From Exophiala sp. HKRS030 (lineage: Eukaryota > Ascomycota > Eurotiomycetes > Chaetothyriales > Herpotrichiellaceae), in contig JAHWDD010000007.1 in the NCBI GenBank assembly GCA_023897205.1, positions 4,774,001 through 4,838,000 of the forward strand: a DNA stretch of 64,000 bases. The letters are read 5' to 3'. Shown here piece by piece: positions 1 through 12,349 of the stretch (within the stretch, counting starts at the first letter, position 1; every line of letters begins with the position of its first letter). The position numbers and the translations under genes were made by a program. The notes beneath the pieces were generated by a model, which was not told the origin of the DNA, did not search any database, and saw only the letters and a list, made by a program, of their open reading frames with translations.

Positions 1-165
1 CGAAAGGCGCGGAAAGGCTCGATGGGGTTTGTGTCGATTTGTATAAGACACCAGAGGTGGCACGAGCATGGTCCAGGGTCTTATCTTGAGCTCAAATTTA
101 CAATCGATAGCCAAAAGCCTCAAAAATCTCGAAACACTGATTTGAATTCGTCGTGTTAAATCAGC

Positions 166-2196
166 ATGTCCAAGGTTGTCGAGGCCACTGTTGAGGCGAA
201 CGCCAGTGACCATGCGTCCAACGAGGAAAAGCCCCGGAAGAAAACATCCTGGACTCTTCTTTGGGATACTTTAGACAAGACCCCGGAGGAGCGTGCCTTC
301 TTGTTCAGGCTTGACGCTGGATTATTGACAATTGCCTGCCTTGGTACGTTGTACACGGTCGTCAAATGAGCGAGTCTTGTTTGGGAACATGAAACTGATT
401 GTAGGTGAACAGGGTATTTTATCAAATACTTGGACCAGGCGAATTTGTTCAATGCCTTCGTCTCTGGATTGTGAGTCAGCCCGACATTTCGGTAACAGCA
501 TCGTGAAGAATGCGCTTACTGACGATTGTTGCGGACCATAGGAAAGAAGATCTCCACATGTACCACAATGAGTTGAACTATGCCGTCACTTGCTGGACAG
601 CAGGCTACGTTTTGGGAGAAATACCGAGTAACATCATCATCACGAGGATTCGCCCATCGATTTGGCTCCCTTCCATAGAGGTTCGTGACTGCACCTGTTG
701 AAACATGGAACCCATGCTAAGTCCAATCAGATTGTTTGGTCCGTACTTACAATGCTCTTGTCTCGCTGCACCACACCATCTCAACTATATGTACTCCGTT
801 TCTTCATAGGTGAGTGACTCGGCCGAAACCATTGAATCAGGGGCAAGAGTTAGTGGTCTGATATTTTCGACAGGATTGGCAGAAGCTGGGTTTTACCCTG
901 GTATAATATACATGTTGGGATCATGGTGTAAGTTGAGATGAGACCGGAAACCCCCGGATTGCAACCTCCTGCGAAGACATCTGCTGATAAGAACATGCAG
1001 ACAAGAAGGAAGAATTGGGAAAGAGAACTGCCATCTTCGCCGTTTCTGCTTCCATTGCTGGGATGTTCTCCGGATATCTCATGGCCGCGCTCACAAATCT
1101 CGATGGAAGACATGGACTGAAGGGCTGGCAATGGTCAGTCTAGTCTTCAACTTGGGCTGAAATGTGGCTGCTAACAATGTTTCCGCAGGCTCTTCATTCT
1201 GGACGGTATCATTTCTTTACCTATTGCATTCGCAGGGTTTTTCATGTATCCCGACTTTCCGACCAACACTCGAGCATGGTATATCACTGAGAATGTAAGG
1301 CGATTCAACGACCACAAACCAGATTCCTTCGTGTCTTGTACTGACTTCTCAGGACAAATTGATCGGACAAGCTCGAGCTGCTAGTCGACCCAAGCGACAA
1401 CCATACACGAAGGCGAAGCTGATCAAGATCTTTACCTCATGGCGCATATACGTTCTTCCGCTTGTATTCCTGTAAGTACATGGAGCCAATCTTTGGGCAG
1501 TGCTGATATCGTCCTGCACAGCTTTTCTGGTGCTGCTGCCGCAGGTACTGCTCAACCACTGTTTGCCATCTACCTCAAGTCGACCAAGAAATACACAGTT
1601 GCTCAGATAAACAACTATCCGACAGCTATTTCCGGAGTTTCGGTTGTTTCTGCGTTGGTTTATGCCTGGGTCTCGGACGGGCCTTTGAAGGGTCGAAGGT
1701 GGCCGGTCCTCATATGGGCAGCGGTAGGTTTATTTCCCTTGAACAAAACTACATTCGTGTTGGTTCGATTGCTAACTTGTTGAAACATAGTTGGTAAATT
1801 TCATCGTTTGGACTTCTCTCGCCGTGTGGAATATCCCTGAAGGTTGGCGATGGGCTTGCTACATCATAGGAGGACAGGTGAATTCAATCAGTCCCATTTC
1901 CTTGGCGTAAGTCCCCCGACCCCGTGATTTGCACATTACCTCGGTGGCACATAGTAACAAGCTGTAGTTGGGGAAATGAAATTGTGGCCGATGACGAGGA
2001 AGAGCGATCCATCGTCATCGCTGCGATGGCCGATAGCGTTTACATTGTGGGGATATGGTTGATCCTCATCATCTGGCAGCAAGTTGATGGACCTAAATAT
2101 CACAAGGGCTTCATCACAGCCTCGTGCTTTTCCGTGGCGGCTGTCTTCGCTATATTGGCTGCAAGGTCACTCCACAAACGTGATCTTCGAAGGTGA
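166..2196 (+). CDS. MFS permease, Dal5/allantoate-vitamin (ACS) family
   Basis: A plasma-membrane major facilitator of the fungal Dal5/Fen2/Liz1 family (anion:cation symporters for allantoate, pantothenate, biotin or nicotinate). I traced eleven exons: 166-343, 413-470, 542-680, 731-809, 874-927, 1001-1133, 1189-1294, 1353-1471, 1522-1723, 1791-1906, 1968-2196. All phases agree and give 470 residues with no shift. After a polar cytosolic N-terminus the first helix is followed by the family motif YFIKYLDQANLFNAFVSG, then the helix 3-4 region (CWTAGYVLGEIPSNI) and the conserved YPDFP loop after helix 6. The C-terminal end is short and basic (SLHKRDLRR). The substrate cannot be read from sequence. 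The start ATG gives the expected 45-50 residue polar leader. The neighbours give no functional clue. Family sure, substrate open. Confidence 0.9.
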
Positions 2197-2960
2197 GGAT
2201 CTCAAAAAGGTCGGAATGCAGACATGAAGCTTACGTTGGACAGGAAACGATCCTCACCAGATGAAGTGGCCGAAGTCCCTTCTCCCACTGGATCAGAACT
2301 AGGGACAAAGGTCTGAGAGGTAAAACTGCCGTCAGGTCCAAGGGAAAGTGAATCGCGATCACGGAAGGTGTAGGATTGGAGATGGCCGTATGGAAGAGCG
2401 GCAGGGCTGACAAGCGAAGGCGCATGAAGTAATTCAGACCTTGAGGAAGGGGTCCAAGCAAAGTAACTTAGTGATCCACTTCCGTTAAACTGCTGGGGTA
2501 TAATCATCTGTTAGGGGTCAGGAGCAAGGCACGACGCCACCTCATTCTTTGACAGCGCTGGCGTCGGCGGCGTACACGTGCGTTTAACAAGCCTTACCTA
2601 GGCTTCCAGACTGTGATCCATTGAGAATTGATTGTGCGATCAGTAGATCAGTAACGTCGGAACACTGCAGGGTGTCTACGTGTCACACTGGGCGAAGATT
2701 GAAAATCGTCCTTCGTTCGACGTAGCCAAGTCCTGACGAGGCTGGGAGTGGCTCACGTGACGGTGATTGGAGGTTGCAAAGATGCCAAGCATTTCTGAGC
2801 CCTGCATCGAGAAGTCATCGTTCGCGAAGTTCCCTTGGGCTTTATTATTTGCACTGGACTGTCACCATATCCCGTAAGTCAAGCCCACTGAACTGAAAGT
2901 CTAGACTGGATTGTATTGAATATCCAGCAACATGATACTGTGGTTGACCTATTCTTCCCA
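2197..2960. other. Intergenic, with possible 5' UTR intron
   Basis: No convincing gene. A 101-codon minus-strand open frame (2202-2507) is Ser-rich, has no recognisable domain and lies in the 3' flank of the permease. A GTAAGT...TATCCAG pair at about 2873-2928 would make a 5' UTR intron for the next gene. Confidence 0.4.
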
Positions 2961-3584
2961 ATGACACACTCGTCCAAAAGCCTGGCAGGCTTCGCTGCCC
3001 GCATCCAAGTATCCCCTCCAACAACCACCCTCACCCAATCGGCAGCAATACTTCGCCAGCTGCAATCCTACGGTCGAGTCATTGCCTTCAACAAAGTCTC
3101 TGATGAAAGTCCAGAAATTCAGGAGATGGAAGTCATATATTCCTCCGCAGACGACGTTCTTCGAGCCAGTACCGCGAGCCCTCTTCGAATAAAGGTCAAC
3201 CATGACCTTCCTGATCCGAAAACAGAGGACCCTTACAATGTTCGAGGTCTTCAATCAAGACCTAGACCCTTGCCAAAGACCTTGATCTGCACAATTAACG
3301 AAAAACGCAACCATTCTTACAACGGTCGAAATCGTCTGTCGTACTCTTTTCCTCCCCGCTATGGTAGCAATCTACACCGGAGTCTCCTGGACTTGAATGC
3401 CCCTTCTAGCCTCGTGGATGCTTTCAGTACCTTAGCATCTGAGGACGATCATCAGCAGCTGCCCCAAAATCGGCCTCTACAGGCACACCGGGATCTCATG
3501 GCCACCTACCGCGCAGCTGTCCGTCAGAAACTACAGAATACAGGAAAATTGTCTCAAAGGACTGAAACAAATGCTAATGAATGA
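2961..3584 (+). CDS. Hypothetical protein, 207 aa
   Basis: I do not recognise this protein. The open frame extends a little upstream without an ATG; the first ATG is at 2961, just after a plausible 5' UTR intron acceptor (2928). The N-terminus is poor in acidic residues and rich in Ser, Ala and Arg, compatible with a mitochondrial leader. Residues about 25-80 have an alternating pattern (AILRQLQSYGRVIAFNKV, then EMEVIYSSADDVLRAS) reminiscent of a beta-alpha-beta RRM-like fold, with the ADDVLRAS helix where RRM proteins place helix 2. The middle is basic and Pro/Arg-rich. The C-terminal helix (HRDLMATYRAAVRQKLQ) is strongly amphipathic. The RRM-like reading is inference from pattern only. Confidence 0.55.
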   Translation: MTHSSKSLAGFAARIQVSPPTTTLTQSAAILRQLQSYGRVIAFNKVSDESPEIQEMEVIYSSADDVLRASTASPLRIKVNHDLPDPKTEDPYNVRGLQSRPRPLPKTLICTINEKRNHSYNGRNRLSYSFPPRYGSNLHRSLLDLNAPSSLVDAFSTLASEDDHQQLPQNRPLQAHRDLMATYRAAVRQKLQNTGKLSQRTETNANE

Positions 3585-4710
3585 TCACTATCGTTGTCGT
3601 GGAAGATCGTCCGGTAAACACTAGACCCTCATGTGAGGACATCTAGTTCCTTGGCCACTGGGCCTGATATCATGCCATGACGTCGACAATGCATCTACAT
3701 GATATGCTCGTAGGCAGTAATCGGTGTTGATATTTTTCAATCTGCCTTGCATTGTGGCACTAGGCTTCAAAGTGTCTCAAGCTGCAGCTTCCTGTCGTCG
3801 CCGTGGTCTCCAGCTTACAGTGGAATTGGCTTGACACAAATGGTATGCTGTGATGCACTGTCACATGCACAAGTTTCTACGGTGAAAACATAATGGCAAA
3901 ATCTATGGGCTAGCATCATTTGCTCTGCAATCGGCAGGCACCTTCACGTGGTGCAGAGCGTAAGTAATCTAGCATCAGCTAGATGAAACCAAGTCCTCGC
4001 CTTTACTACCTTCGATCAACCGAGTCCGACTCGTCAACGATCTCAGTGCACTAGAAAGCCACAGACAATACGCAGTCTCGAGCTCTGCGAGGATTACTGG
4101 TGATACAGGTCTATCGAAGACGTCCAAAGCGCTTTTCTCAAGTATGTCTTCGTCCTTCCGATTTCAAGTCGTGTCCGGAACTCGATTCATTTCATAAAGG
4201 TTCTAATCACCTTTGGAATGAAGTGGTGAAACCTGTCCGAGAATTAAGAGAAAGAAGCCAAATCCCAAGGTATTCGAATTCGATGCGTTCGGATTATACC
4301 GGTTTTTACGGGGGCCACCAACCGCAACAGATCTCGTTGCCACTCGGACGCTCAAAACCCCTCGACTCCTTAGCGGACGTCGGATCGATCTCCTTCATGA
4401 CGCGTTATCATCGGCGGGCTTCAGCTGCATGGAACTCTGTCCGAGCACGATCATCGCTGGCATCTGCAGTCGTCTTATGTCTTCCAAACAATGCAAACAG
4501 CAATGCCAGCATCGACACACCCTAACTTGCTACTATCGAAGCCATTCTTTCTGATCGGGAGTGTAGCCAAAACACATCCAATGTGGTTATGATGATGCAA
4601 CGCAAGTGTCGATTGCCTGATCAGGAAATGCATCATACGTTCTTCTTGTGCTTCACAACATGAGATATATACCAGATGCGTGTCGAGGCTTGGAGCGGCG
4701 ATATCGGGAA

Positions 4711-4727
4711 CAAGAGATGCAGTACAT
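4711..4727 (+). repeat. Core repeat copy 1 (CAAGAGATGCAGTACAT)
   Basis: First of five near-identical 17-18 bp copies spread over 1.5 kb. A degenerate relative (ACAAGCGTTGCAGTAT) follows at about 4750. Confidence 0.75.
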
Positions 4728-5240
4728 TTCGTTTCTGCAGCACCTAGTTACAAGCGTTGCAGTATGCTCGCGATATGCTCCTTTGGTATTCTGGGTACGA
4801 TAATGACAGCACTCTCCGACAAGCTAGGCCTTTCCCATCATTGATTGTTGTTCTTGGTCCACAAATACAATATCGGCAACAAGAGAGCATATCAACCGGC
4901 AAGTTCTCCAAAACGCCATACACGATCCCTGAAGCACTTCCACTGATACCCACTAGCGTACTGAAACACAGTACTTGGCGAGCCACATTCAACATTCAGT
5001 TCTAAGATCAACCTTGCCTCCAGAAATAGCATTTAATTTGGATCGGAGAAGACAACTTACATTCACTCGTTATCACACTTGACTGATACACCTCATAAAC
5101 CCTTATTGAATTCGACACCTTCGTATCAGCAGATGATATTAAGAAAATTTGCGAAGAAGAATACAGTAACCTTTGTGCTGGACTTATTATACTGTTTAAC
5201 TATTCTAACAACGTCATTATCACCAATTCATTATATCGGC

Positions 5241-5470
5241 GCAAGAGATGCAGTACATATCTCCCTGCGCTGGAGTTCGATGTACTACATCGTTGTACTA
5301 CCAGCTTAGTTTTCAACTCAGCGCTCTGCCGCAAGAGATGCAGTACATATCGTCTTGTGCTGCTCACCATATTACCTTTTTGTGTTGTCGTGGGCATCTC
5401 AACTGCCACCAGATCCTGGTCTGGGCGCAAGAGATGCAGTACAAGGCTGCTTGTGCTGGGCTCACCATGT
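5241..5470 (+). repeat. Three core-repeat copies at 90-96 bp spacing
   Basis: GCAAGAGATGCAGTACA occurs at 5241, 5331 and 5427, always in the same orientation. The copies at 5331 and 5427 share a longer unit: the core is followed by a TTGTGCTG-GCTCACCAT segment, so the true unit is about 40-45 bp. The periodicity of 90 and 96 bp suggests a decayed tandem array rather than chance. Confidence 0.75.
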
Positions 5471-6191
5471 CATGTTCTTGACTAGTTCGACTTCCAACTG
5501 TTACAAAGTTTTAGAGTACCTTCGACTTTCGTCAAAAAAGAAAATCTTACTCTTTAAAAAAAATTGAAAACAACTTATAATCACAATGTGCGTAATTCCA
5601 AATTACTTGACATATCCCAATGTTGCCCGAACAATTTTGAAGATTGAACATTCAAGCAAAGTAGAAGTGTACGACAAAGAAGACAAAACATAGAGAGAGA
5701 CACAAGGTTCGCTTGGATTTTTTTTTGGAGACGTTTTGTTCTTGTTCGACGAGGGTCGAATAGTGTCTTTTTCGAATATCACAACGACCGAGATAACCTG
5801 GGTGAGGAAGGCATACCACATGCTCGAGGATATGTGTCATTGACAACACACAACTACGAATTGGAAGGGGAAATTGAACAAAATCTTGGATCCTGGACTA
5901 TATGTGACACAACTTCCTGACCTTGGTAGGCCACGAGCCGGGTCTCCCCGTCAGGCAGGAAGCAAAGAGATCCGCAATTCCTTGTGTGTTCAATTTGCTT
6001 GAACATCAGCAAGATATACTTTAATACCTCTTTTGGTACGTTGTGAGCGACGGACCACGCTCTTAATGCTGATGAAAAACCCACCAGGCTTGGAAAGTAT
6101 TGTCCTGTTGTTTCAGAGCGCAGTATGTGTTTCCCTGGCTCTGCAGGCCTCACAATATCTCACACTTCACGTATTCCAGACCATAGTGCGC

Positions 6192-6209
6192 GCAAGAGAT
6201 GCAGTACAT
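6192..6209 (+). repeat. Core repeat copy 5
   Basis: GCAAGAGATGCAGTACAT again, exact and in the same orientation, about 765 bp after the array at 5241-5470. Confidence 0.75.
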
Positions 6210-7111
6210 GGTTCTGTGGTTGGGTCCGGCCCACGTACAAGCCTATCGAATTCAGGCGAACGAGGTACTCACAACTGACAGAGTCGCTGTTCGGAGCAAC
6301 GAGACCATGAACCCCCATCGGGGGAGGGAGGAAGAAGGAGAATCCGAAACGAGATCGACCAGCCTTGCTTCTGCAACCGATGGCTGGGACGGCATGATTA
6401 CACCTTCCCTCTTTTCCAAAATACAAATCACAACAACCCTCAACCGCAAATATAGCAGGAAGCAGAAGCAGAAGAACTATCTCACCCCCTTGCGACGACA
6501 GCCTTGCCATGCCTTGCCACGCCTCGAGACGAAAACCAAACACATGGCGCCACAAGGCTGAGTCAGATGCAACCATGGTCGAAAGGGCCACCAAAGGGAC
6601 GAAATGAATCCCTTTCTTGAGGAAAAGACACTGAGGCTGGTTGTCGCACCACAATATCCAAACCAGTCGATCAAGCCAGCTAGCTCTTACTAGACACAAT
6701 CGCAAATCCACCTCCCCAGAAACCGCTGCGTGTAAGAAAGAAAGGGAGGGAGGGAAGGAGAGAGGCAGAGAGAGAAGAGGATGACGGGATGACTGAACGA
6801 CTGGATGACATCACCTCTTCAGGGAGGAATGTCGATGCGAGGACTGTTTAGTCATCGAGTTAGCGAGGCGAAAATTGTCACGTTTTTGCATCGTCGTCGT
6901 CGTCGTGGTGTAGTCTTGATTGTGTGGTGTGTCGTGGGTGTTATCGATTACTCATATACATACATACATAACATACCTAACATACATAACGTACATGCAT
7001 ACCTAGGTACCTACCCTCTTGGTTTCCGTGGATGAGGATGACCGGATAATTGATTGCCCGGGTTTGAGGCGAATGACAGCTGCGCTACGCCCGCCTCCGC
7101 CCACCTGATGC

Positions 7112-7155
7112 GCAAACGCGAACGCGAACGCGAACGTACGCAAGCAAGCAAGCAC
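7112..7155 (+). repeat. Microsatellites (CGAACG)n and (CAAG)n
   Basis: Roughly four CGAACG-type units run into a short CAAGCAAGCAAG tract. No coding potential. Confidence 0.75.
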
Positions 7156-7899
7156 ATGCACGCTACGCCACGCCACGCCACACAACTCGCCGTGCATGGC
7201 ATGACATGTATGAGTGAAGCAACGGATGTGTATTTCTGTATTTCTGTGTTTGTGTGTATGAATCAATGTAATGCACGTAACGATCACTTTAAGCATGGTA
7301 GTTTAAGTGAGTGAGAGCGAAAAAGCGAGGAAGAGAGAGAGAGAGATTTAGCGGGAAGGGAATATATCAATAGCTACACATCTTCTCAAGTAGAATTATG
7401 GATATATCGACAACAAAAAGGGGTATCGTCGGCAGTAACCAATGCAATGATCCGTTGCTCCTTAAACTCCAAACTTCGAAAGACATGGATGATTCGTTCG
7501 GTGCAATAATGTCTGTGGCCAAATTTCACCCTTGCTCCGTTTGGTTCTCGTCCAGCGATTCACTCAAATCCATTCATTGAGATGACTCCTCGCTCGTGTC
7601 TCGCGCCTTCTCACACATCGGATGAACACGTCCTCCGATCAATAGCTTGTCTGGCTAATCGCTTGTGCCCGCATTTCTAGGTCGACGTTGTGTTGAAGGT
7701 AGAACCATAGTCATTCAGCCTCCTCAAAGTGCAAGTACGGCCAGGAAGCCGGGCCATGCAGCATCTGATCTGACACCTCGTTGTCGGGGGAATGGATAAT
7801 AATATTCCTGTTGAAAGGAAAGTATGTATCAAGTCAGGAGGTTTTCACGTGGATCAAATTTAATCCAGTCAAATGAAACTAGATGACGGGAGGAGGGGC

Positions 7900-10007
7900 T
7901 CAGGGATCCTGCGTCAATCTCCTGTCTACCTCTTCAACGCCGACCTCGACATCTTCCGTATTGGCTGCATTTGGCATCTCGGGTGGGTGGTCGGAATGGT
8001 TCGCCTCCTTACTAGGAATCTCGTGCTTGTCGTTCTCCTTTTCACACGAGAAACGGTAAGAAGGGTGTCATCCTCTTTAACATGAGACGTGAGACGATGG
8101 AAGACAATTTCAAGAAGAAGGTGATAGCAGTGGTAACAGCAAAAAAATCACACAAGACTGTGGATATATCATGCAAAAATAGTGGAGACGAGACGACTCA
8201 CACTCGTTGTCCTCGGTCCACCAAGTCTGTCCCTTGGACTGAAGGTGTTGAAGCCCGAACCGACATGATATCCAGGCGGCGCACTCGTTGCGTTGCTTTG
8301 CATTTCGGAGTATTCGGGTGATGAATGTTGAGCTGTCTGCACTGGCATGGCTAGACTCATATGTCGCGTGCCACCAAAGGGGGTCGTCATGCTCGTAACG
8401 ATTTCTTCGTATCCAGGTGATTCAATGGTGAGTCCAAGCTCTCGTTGAAGGTCCTCGCTACGTGCTTCGTACATGCCGAATTGTTGTTCAATTTCAGCCA
8501 CTATTGCCGCATCTGATGCTTGAAGTTCTGAAGGACGCTCACCAGCTTCAGCGGTAATTTGGATGGGCGTTTTCAAAACCACATGATTGGCTGCGATTGT
8601 GGTTCCTTGGGGTTTGTAGGACAGATTCAGCTCGAGAGCATAAACTCTAGAAACAATGCAAGAATGAAAAGTGGGAACGAAAACCTTTGGACGACTACTT
8701 CCAGATGCGCTTGGAAGAGCGATTGGTACGACGACGCTTGCTGTGTAGAAAATGGAGCCAGTGGTGTAACTTGAAGATGGTTCGGGAATTGATGACGTTG
8801 AAGATGTCGACCAGATGGATGGTCGACGCAATCGTTCAGAGGATGAAGAACTTTGCCTCTCTGAACCATCATGGCAAACCCATGAGACTGTTGAGATATT
8901 CCTGGTTGCCAAGGGTACGGTTTCGGGATAAATGCCGTGCAAGAGTGACCAATTGTCGAATCTGTGTACCTCAGGAATGGTTCTGTATGCAGCGGCACCG
9001 AAAAAGGTATGCACTTTTAACTTGCTGACAATTGATTCCACTTGTGGAGGTTGATCCTCGGGCGAGACAGGGTCAAACCTCAGGTTGATGGTTGTCACTG
9101 TAGAAATAGGTTGAGCGGTCCGTTTGCTTGCATGAGGTATATGCAAAGGTCTTGGTTGGGTTGTTTCGGCGGTTAGACGACCTGTCTTGCCGATTTTGAA
9201 AAGTCCTTTTCTCACATTCTTTTCCTTGCGCAAAACGTGATCACCGTCAAACTCATCGACGCCGAGTGGCGCTGCTTCATCGCGCGCAGGAATTATACGG
9301 ATGCGCTCCGACTTGTCGGCGATTTCGAGGATGCGGCCGACGGCATTGACATTGGTGATTCGGGCTCTGATGGCATAGCCGATTTTGGCCATATCAGGGG
9401 CCAGGTCATCCATCAAGACGTTGCCATCGCCTGAAACACTTGGATCTCCAAGGCTGGGAGGTAATTGAAGGTGTTCCTTCCGAATATCCTCATTGTCAAC
9501 TTTGTGGGAGCACACGAATGGTAACAAGCGGTCAGGAACGACAAAATGGAAAGGCACACTATAGGTAGCACCTGCAGAAAAGACCTTGTCTTGGGGAAGA
9601 TGATCAGAATTGATGGGTTGCTGGACTTTGAGAAATGTATGCCGTCCAGTGGTACGGCCGGTCGTGGGAGCGGTGCTGGCAATTTTCTCGACATAAGTAT
9701 TTGTTACGCCCTCGAAGGTAATGCTAAGATCTTGATAAGAAGTGTCCTTGTCGAATTTAATATCGATGCGGCCCTTGATCTCGTCGTAGGTGGCATATTG
9801 GTGGACAAAATCAGCATTACCATCGAGAACGATGTCGATTTCGCTTTTTTTGCGAAAGCTAATAGCATTGACGAGACTTGAACCCCTTCTACCGGAGGCA
9901 GCGACCGCGGGTAAAGATCGCGTCCTTGCCGAGTATGAAGGGATGGTGGTGGTGAGGAATGAAGGCATGTCGCCTGGTGAAGGTTGGGATTGTCGTGACG
10001 ACGACAT
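7900..10007 (-). CDS. Arrestin-like (ART/Bul-type) adaptor protein
   Basis: An alpha-arrestin-type adaptor that would recruit a HECT ubiquitin ligase to plasma-membrane transporters. Two exons, 8202-10007 and 7900-8037, give 647 residues. A GTGAGT donor sits in phase after TTS, and the 3' exon supplies an acidic tail ending RRLTQDP. The start is the ATG at 10007; the open frame continues four codons upstream only through TTG. The arrestin N domain runs about 45-240 (EIDIVLDGNADFVHQY... RIDIKF; later YSVPFHFVVPDRLLP). The C domain follows to about 500 (LRFDPVSPEDQPPQVESI, LELNLSYKPQG) and is interrupted by a Ser-rich loop near 400. A PPGY motif (SAPPGYH) near 590 is a typical WW-domain ligand. 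The terminal exon is inferred from splice signals only. Confidence 0.82.
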
Positions 10008-12349
10008 GGGAAAGAGCAAGTATGGAGAAGATAAATGAACAGCAGATCAGCGCCGTAGTGGCAGACCAGGGTGACGGCAGGGGGAGGGGTGTGCAGCTGT
10101 GAGTGAATGGTTCAAAGTCGACAAACCAAGAAACTCGCTGGCCTGGGTCTGCGGGGTTTGAAGGGTTTGGAGAGGGTGATGGTGATGGGTGAGGCAGATG
10201 ACATGCGATAAGAGGATGTGATTAGTGGAGGAAAAGCATAGCGAAAGATAAACGTAGGGAGAAATAGCCAAGGGTTTATACCTCCGCGCCGAGTGCTGGA
10301 CGGTGGTTTTGTTGACCTGCAGCACCTGGTTTTCTATGCAGGCTTGACATAGCACGAGTTGGACATGTCGACACGAAGTTGCTGACAATTCTCATCATTG
10401 TTTGCCGGCGTAGTTGACGAGTTATGGGGTTGATGTCTTGACAAAGGCGTGGCGCTGAACCCTGATGTGGCCTGGCTGAAAGTGGATGACTTGGACCAGG
10501 CTGAGGAGAGAAAGGGTGTTGTGGATAAGGGTGCCGAATGACTCATGGCAAAGAGTCGGGGAAGAGCCGTCAGGCACTTGCTCTGTACGGAGTAGAGGCT
10601 AGCAACTATGGGTCCGGTGTGGTCAGGTCATGGACTGATGGCATGAAAATATTCTGACCACCGTGACCACTGACCATTGACCATTGACCAGACTAATCGG
10701 TAGTAGCAACAAGCTGGTCTTCTGCATGACGTGAAGGGCGGGAAGGATGTGCGGAGGCGAGGTCATCAACATTGAAGGCTCTCATCTCAGTCTCCGAGTC
10801 ATTGAGTGGACGAAAGCCAAAAGGTGGGTTTGATGCTTGGCGCACATGTCGACTTGACCAGCTTGACCTACAGTCTTGAACTCCTGCGTGCAAGTCTTGG
10901 AAGTTGGAATGCCCAGTCGTACTAGTTGATGAATTGGGATATCAGATGAGGATGGTATCGTGTCGTGGTCATGAGGCTTCAAGGCAGGGGTTTGTGTGTA
11001 GAGATTGATTTCTCACGCACAATGAGTTTGAATTCGATTTTTGGATACCTGTGTAATAATGATATCGTCATATCAGGCTATTGTAGGCCCTGGCAAGGCA
11101 GGTGCCTGGCGTTACGTGTATCTCGTCAGCTTAGTTAGAGGAAGGAAGGAACGGACTTCTGTTGATAAAAACGTCCTTGGATACGCGCACCACCGCCTTC
11201 CTCGTTTCCACCTTTCCACGTTTCCACGTTTGCTCTTTCCCTGCAGCTTTTGCCTCTCCCCATCGCCCCTTCCAACTCAAACTTCCACTTCCAATTGCTC
11301 TTTCCCCTCCTCCATCGCCCTTAAAGTCCAGCCGCTCTATCGCCTCAACCATCTCCCATCTTCTATCTTCCACCTTGACAGTTACAGCTGCTCCTCGCCT
11401 CCTCTCCACTCCTATCCTGTGCAACCCTCCATTTGTTCCCCAACGTACGAAAGGTCCCGAACCTGAAATGAACTTTTCTGGGTGGAGAGTAGCCGAAAAA
11501 ACCCACTCGGCAGTCGGTAGTCCTGTTACTGCACGGAGCTAACTTACTTACCTACGGAGTAGTCTTTTCTACCATGGCAAAACTGGAGACATCAAAAACA
11601 CGCCCTTTGTCGTGTTTTTGACCATGTTCCGCCTTTGCCGACTCGCCGAATCGTTTTGGACCAGGCACAGCATGTCTCATGCCTCCGAGTCCCCAAGCTC
11701 AACCTCCGATGCTCAAACTTTTTCCAATTGCAATTTTCTATCCACATGTTGAATTGCATTTTGCCCATGAGTCACGGGCCACAGGGCCACAGGCCACGGG
11801 CCATGGTCAACGTTGGCCATTCGTGTCCGCATTCGGCTTGTATAACCATGACTTAATAATGAAAATTAAATGCTCGCTTTTCTTCCTGCTCCCCTTGTGG
11901 AACCCAGGCACCAGGGACATAACCTTGAATTCTATTCACCCTCTGTCGTCGTGAGTGGACCAAAGCACGCCTTGTAGCAACATCACGGCACCTTCCCGCT
12001 CAATCTTGATATTGCCGCATTGGTCCCCACGTGTTGCTCTTCCCGCCCTATGACTCGTAACTACAAGAGCACGCAAGATTCCCTCCACCACCATGACAGC
12101 ATTTCGACGTATTGACCGCGTATAAACCACAAGCGAGCCTGAGTCTTTCACACAAACATTACTCAGCACGGGCGAAATGTCTGGTTCTCATGTGGCTTTC
12201 CTGCCCCACAATTCTATACAAGTCTAAACGCGGAGTCCTCCTATTCTATGTGGAAACCTGCTCGCATAGTCGGTCCTCTTCTTAGAGTCCGAGGAGAACC
12301 AACCATTCTCTTTCATCTGCTCCGTCCTTTCTCCATCTTGTTCTTCTCG
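10008..12349. other. Intergenic, pyrimidine-rich
   Basis: No supported gene. It holds the promoters and UTRs of the arrestin gene. TACGGAGTA copies lie at 10586 and 11553. There is a TTTCCACG/TTCCA-rich pyrimidine tract at 11200-11420, a GACCATTGACCATTGACCA tandem near 10670 and a GGCCACAGGGCCACAGGCCACGGGCCA repeat near 11780. Confidence 0.5.

Larger units (their letters stand above)
3585..7899. other. Gene-poor 4.3 kb stretch
   Basis: No supported gene. It holds five copies of a GCAAGAGATGCAGTACA repeat (4711-6209), an AT-rich patch at about 5000-5600 and several poly-A/T runs. Purine and microsatellite tracts follow at 6730-6790, 6895-6905 (GTC), 6955-6985 (CATA) and 7112-7155, with GA repeats near 7330. 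The open frame at 4283-4525 (80 codons from its first ATG) has no recognisable domain and is not called. Confidence 0.5.

Noticed and set aside
2202..2507. Minus-strand 101-codon open frame after the permease
   Set aside because: Overlaps the permease 3' flank and shows only Ser-rich low complexity.
4283..4525. 80-codon open frame from the first ATG in the repeat region
   Set aside because: No family signature, no clear promoter or splice context.
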